Source of the DNA: Pictodentalium vernedei
Lineage: Eukaryota; Mollusca; Scaphopoda; Dentaliida; Dentaliidae
Reading direction: 5' to 3'
NCBI GenBank assembly: GCA_031216915.1
Contig: CM062297.1
Coordinates: 181,498,350-181,562,349, forward strand
Length of the DNA: 64,000 nt
The position numbers and the translations under genes were made by a program. The notes under the pieces are model-generated. The model searched no databases. It saw only the letters and a list, made by a program, of their open reading frames with translations, and was not told where the DNA came from. This document shows positions 62,660 to 64,000 of this stretch, one piece after another. How positions within the stretch are numbered: the stretch's first letter is position 1; each line of letters starts with the position of its first letter.

Positions 62660-63080
62660 ACAGGGTTTCTGCAAGCAAGGACTGATGAAATTCAAGAGTA
62701 TTCAAGGCAGTTTCTCGATATATTTCAGCATTTTTCAAGGCCCAACACCAGCCAAATTCAAAGATTTTCAAGGCCCTGCCTTCACTAGTTCTAAGGCCTC
62801 TAGTCATTACCCCTCCTCCTCCCACTTCCCTACTAAGGAAGTGGGAGGAGGGGGTAATGACCGGAGAGTCCATGTTAGGACTATACCTTCACTAACTCTG
62901 GCATACTAAACTATATATGTAGTTATAATTACATGCTTTGTCAGCATTATTATTTCATGAATATTCAAGGCTTTTCAATGTCTCCTGACACATTTTCCAG
63001 GATTTAAAGGCCTTGAATGACCCTCAGTCAAATGAAAGGCCATTCCTTGAATCCAAGGCCCTGGGGAAGCCTGTTCTATC
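62660..63080. repeat. 'TTCAAGGC' repeat with central palindrome
   Basis: Many copies of 'ttcaaggc' and complements at both ends (62690-62785, 62960-63075) and a near-perfect hairpin at 62806-62861 (CATTACCCCTCCTCCTCCCA and complement). Probably a non-autonomous DNA transposon; ends not resolved. Confidence 0.55.
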
Positions 63081-63139
63081 AAGGAAAATTAGCAAAGAAT
63101 AAGCATATAACAAATGGACAAGAAGCAAAAATGTAACCT

Positions 63140-63366
63140 TCAAAAGCCTAATTCTTACTCGGACCAACTTTTACTGCTTTTACATCCTTAGTGCATTGAA
63201 AGTTATTTCTAGGCTAGCAAGTTTTGGTTGCTTATATATAGGCAGACAAGACTTGCCAGCAAACAAATACAAAGCTACTGATTATTGACTGTTAAACTGT
63301 TACAACCATGTTTATAAATTTCCAGGCCTGTATAGGTTAATGAAGCAGCCCCATGGTACTAAAGGA
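63140..63366. repeat. Hairpin repeat shared with 11756-11946
   Basis: 'gcctaattcttactcgg' start, stem GGCTAGCAAGTTTTGG / 'agacttgccagcaaac' at 63214-63265, end 'ggcctgtataggttaatg'. Confidence 0.45.
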
Positions 63367-63657
63367 TTAAATTACTAAATATAAGAATTTCTCTACGATT
63401 GAAAATTGAAGACAGTTTTGATAAGATTCCATGCACAAACATACACAAGAAGAGTGTACTAGTACTGAAAAACACATGGAGTGGAGTATCCACCCAAGTA
63501 ATAACAGAGTTTTAGCCAACAGATCTCTCAGCGTGGCCAAAGAGAAGAATTCCTGACCCTGGGCTGGATTATGTTACGGGGTCCGGACCCTTTCATAGTC
63601 TCTTGCTAATGATGTCAAACATGTGGCCAGAGTTTCGAAGCAATGAGAATAAATTAA

Positions 63658-63906
63658 CCCTTCACCCAACACGAACGGAAGGTGACACTTTTCAAACAAA
63701 ATTCTTGAATAACAAATTTTTTTCATTTTTTTGCATCAAAAACATAGCTTATGACCCATTCTTGGAAGGAGCTTAATGAACTCATTCCAATGAGGGTCAT
63801 AAGCTATATTTTTGCGACCAAAAATAGAAAAAATAATGACAGTTAAATAGTGATTTTTTTTTGTGAATAGTGCTACCCAGTTTTGGCCATTACACTGGGT
63901 AAAGGG
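63658..63906. mobile_element. TTAA MITE family A
   Basis: TTAA at 63654-63657 and 63907-63910; ends CCCTTCACCCAACACG and ACTGGGTAAAGGG. Hairpin 63730-63820 (CAAAAACATAGCTTATGACC and complement). Confidence 0.87.
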
Positions 63907-63950
63907 TTAAGAATAATATCATTTAATATTATTAAGCTTTTTTTCAAGGG

Positions 63951-64000
63951 TGTTTTTATTTATTTATTTTATTAATGTTTAATGACACTTTAAAAGCCAA
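63951..64000 (-). mobile_element. SINE tail running off the window
   Basis: (TTTA)n then 'ttaatgtttaatgacacttt' and 'aaaagccaa', the inverse 3' end of the SINE body. Confidence 0.65.

Overview
This is a gene-poor, repeat-saturated stretch of an animal nuclear genome. There are no bacterial-type operons; I see spliceosomal acceptor architecture, Pol III-derived SINEs, and many DNA transposons and retrotransposons. The mix suggests a marine lophotrochozoan, most likely a mollusc: SINEs with 5S-rRNA or tRNA heads, DIRS and Penelope retroelements, and about 155-167 bp tandem units beside CCGTC/CTGTC-rich leaders of the kind common in bivalve genomes. The species cannot be fixed from the sequence. 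The only host gene segment I recognise with confidence is the last coding exon of UTP6, an SSU-processome component, at 19013-19188 (+), with a poly(A) signal at 19364. Its upstream exons are not visible, so 1-19012 is probably intron or intergenic DNA full of repeats.

Layout. 1-19 kb: hairpin MITEs (TTAA-flanked piggyBac-like families, a TA-flanked pogo-like family, one hAT-like), a minisatellite at 3.7-4.2 kb, a 167-bp tandem array at 8.9-10.9 kb, and a LINE 3' end at 12.4-13.1 kb. 19-23 kb: the UTP6 exon, then a piggyBac-like MITE carrying a LINE 3' end and a Harbinger-like MITE, then SINEs. 23.06-28.3 kb: a decayed, 5'-truncated DIRS retrotransposon. 28.4-31.4 kb: two further tandem arrays (155 bp and about 160 bp) around an unrecognised ORF. 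31.4-39.7 kb: a deep nest in which a CR1/L2-like LINE fragment is split by a pogo-like MITE, the MITE is split by a DIRS element with both terminal repeats (33029-38699), and the LINE is split again by a 5S-SINE. 40-45.4 kb: SINEs, an inverted copy of the 167-bp-type array, a dead Tc1 transposase and more MITEs. 45.455-51.679 kb and 51.780-57.982 kb are near-identical 6.2-kb copies separated by exactly 100 N, which looks like an unmerged contig or haplotype overlap. 58-64 kb: a large hairpin, five-member hAT-like MITE family members, a Penelope-like fragment with a GIY-YIG domain, and more MITEs.

How the parts relate. Nothing here forms a host pathway. The repeats form an interpretable insertion history because several insertions can be compared with intact copies of the same host repeat elsewhere in the window. 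The strongest results are: the DIRS internal complementary region matching both element ends, with integration at a shared ATTTYT; two SINE classes with different Pol III promoter heads but one body; at least five TTAA-flanked hairpin MITE families; and the probable false duplication around the gap. Long poly-G/poly-C tracts (up to 40 nt) recur and may be real expansions or assembly artefacts.
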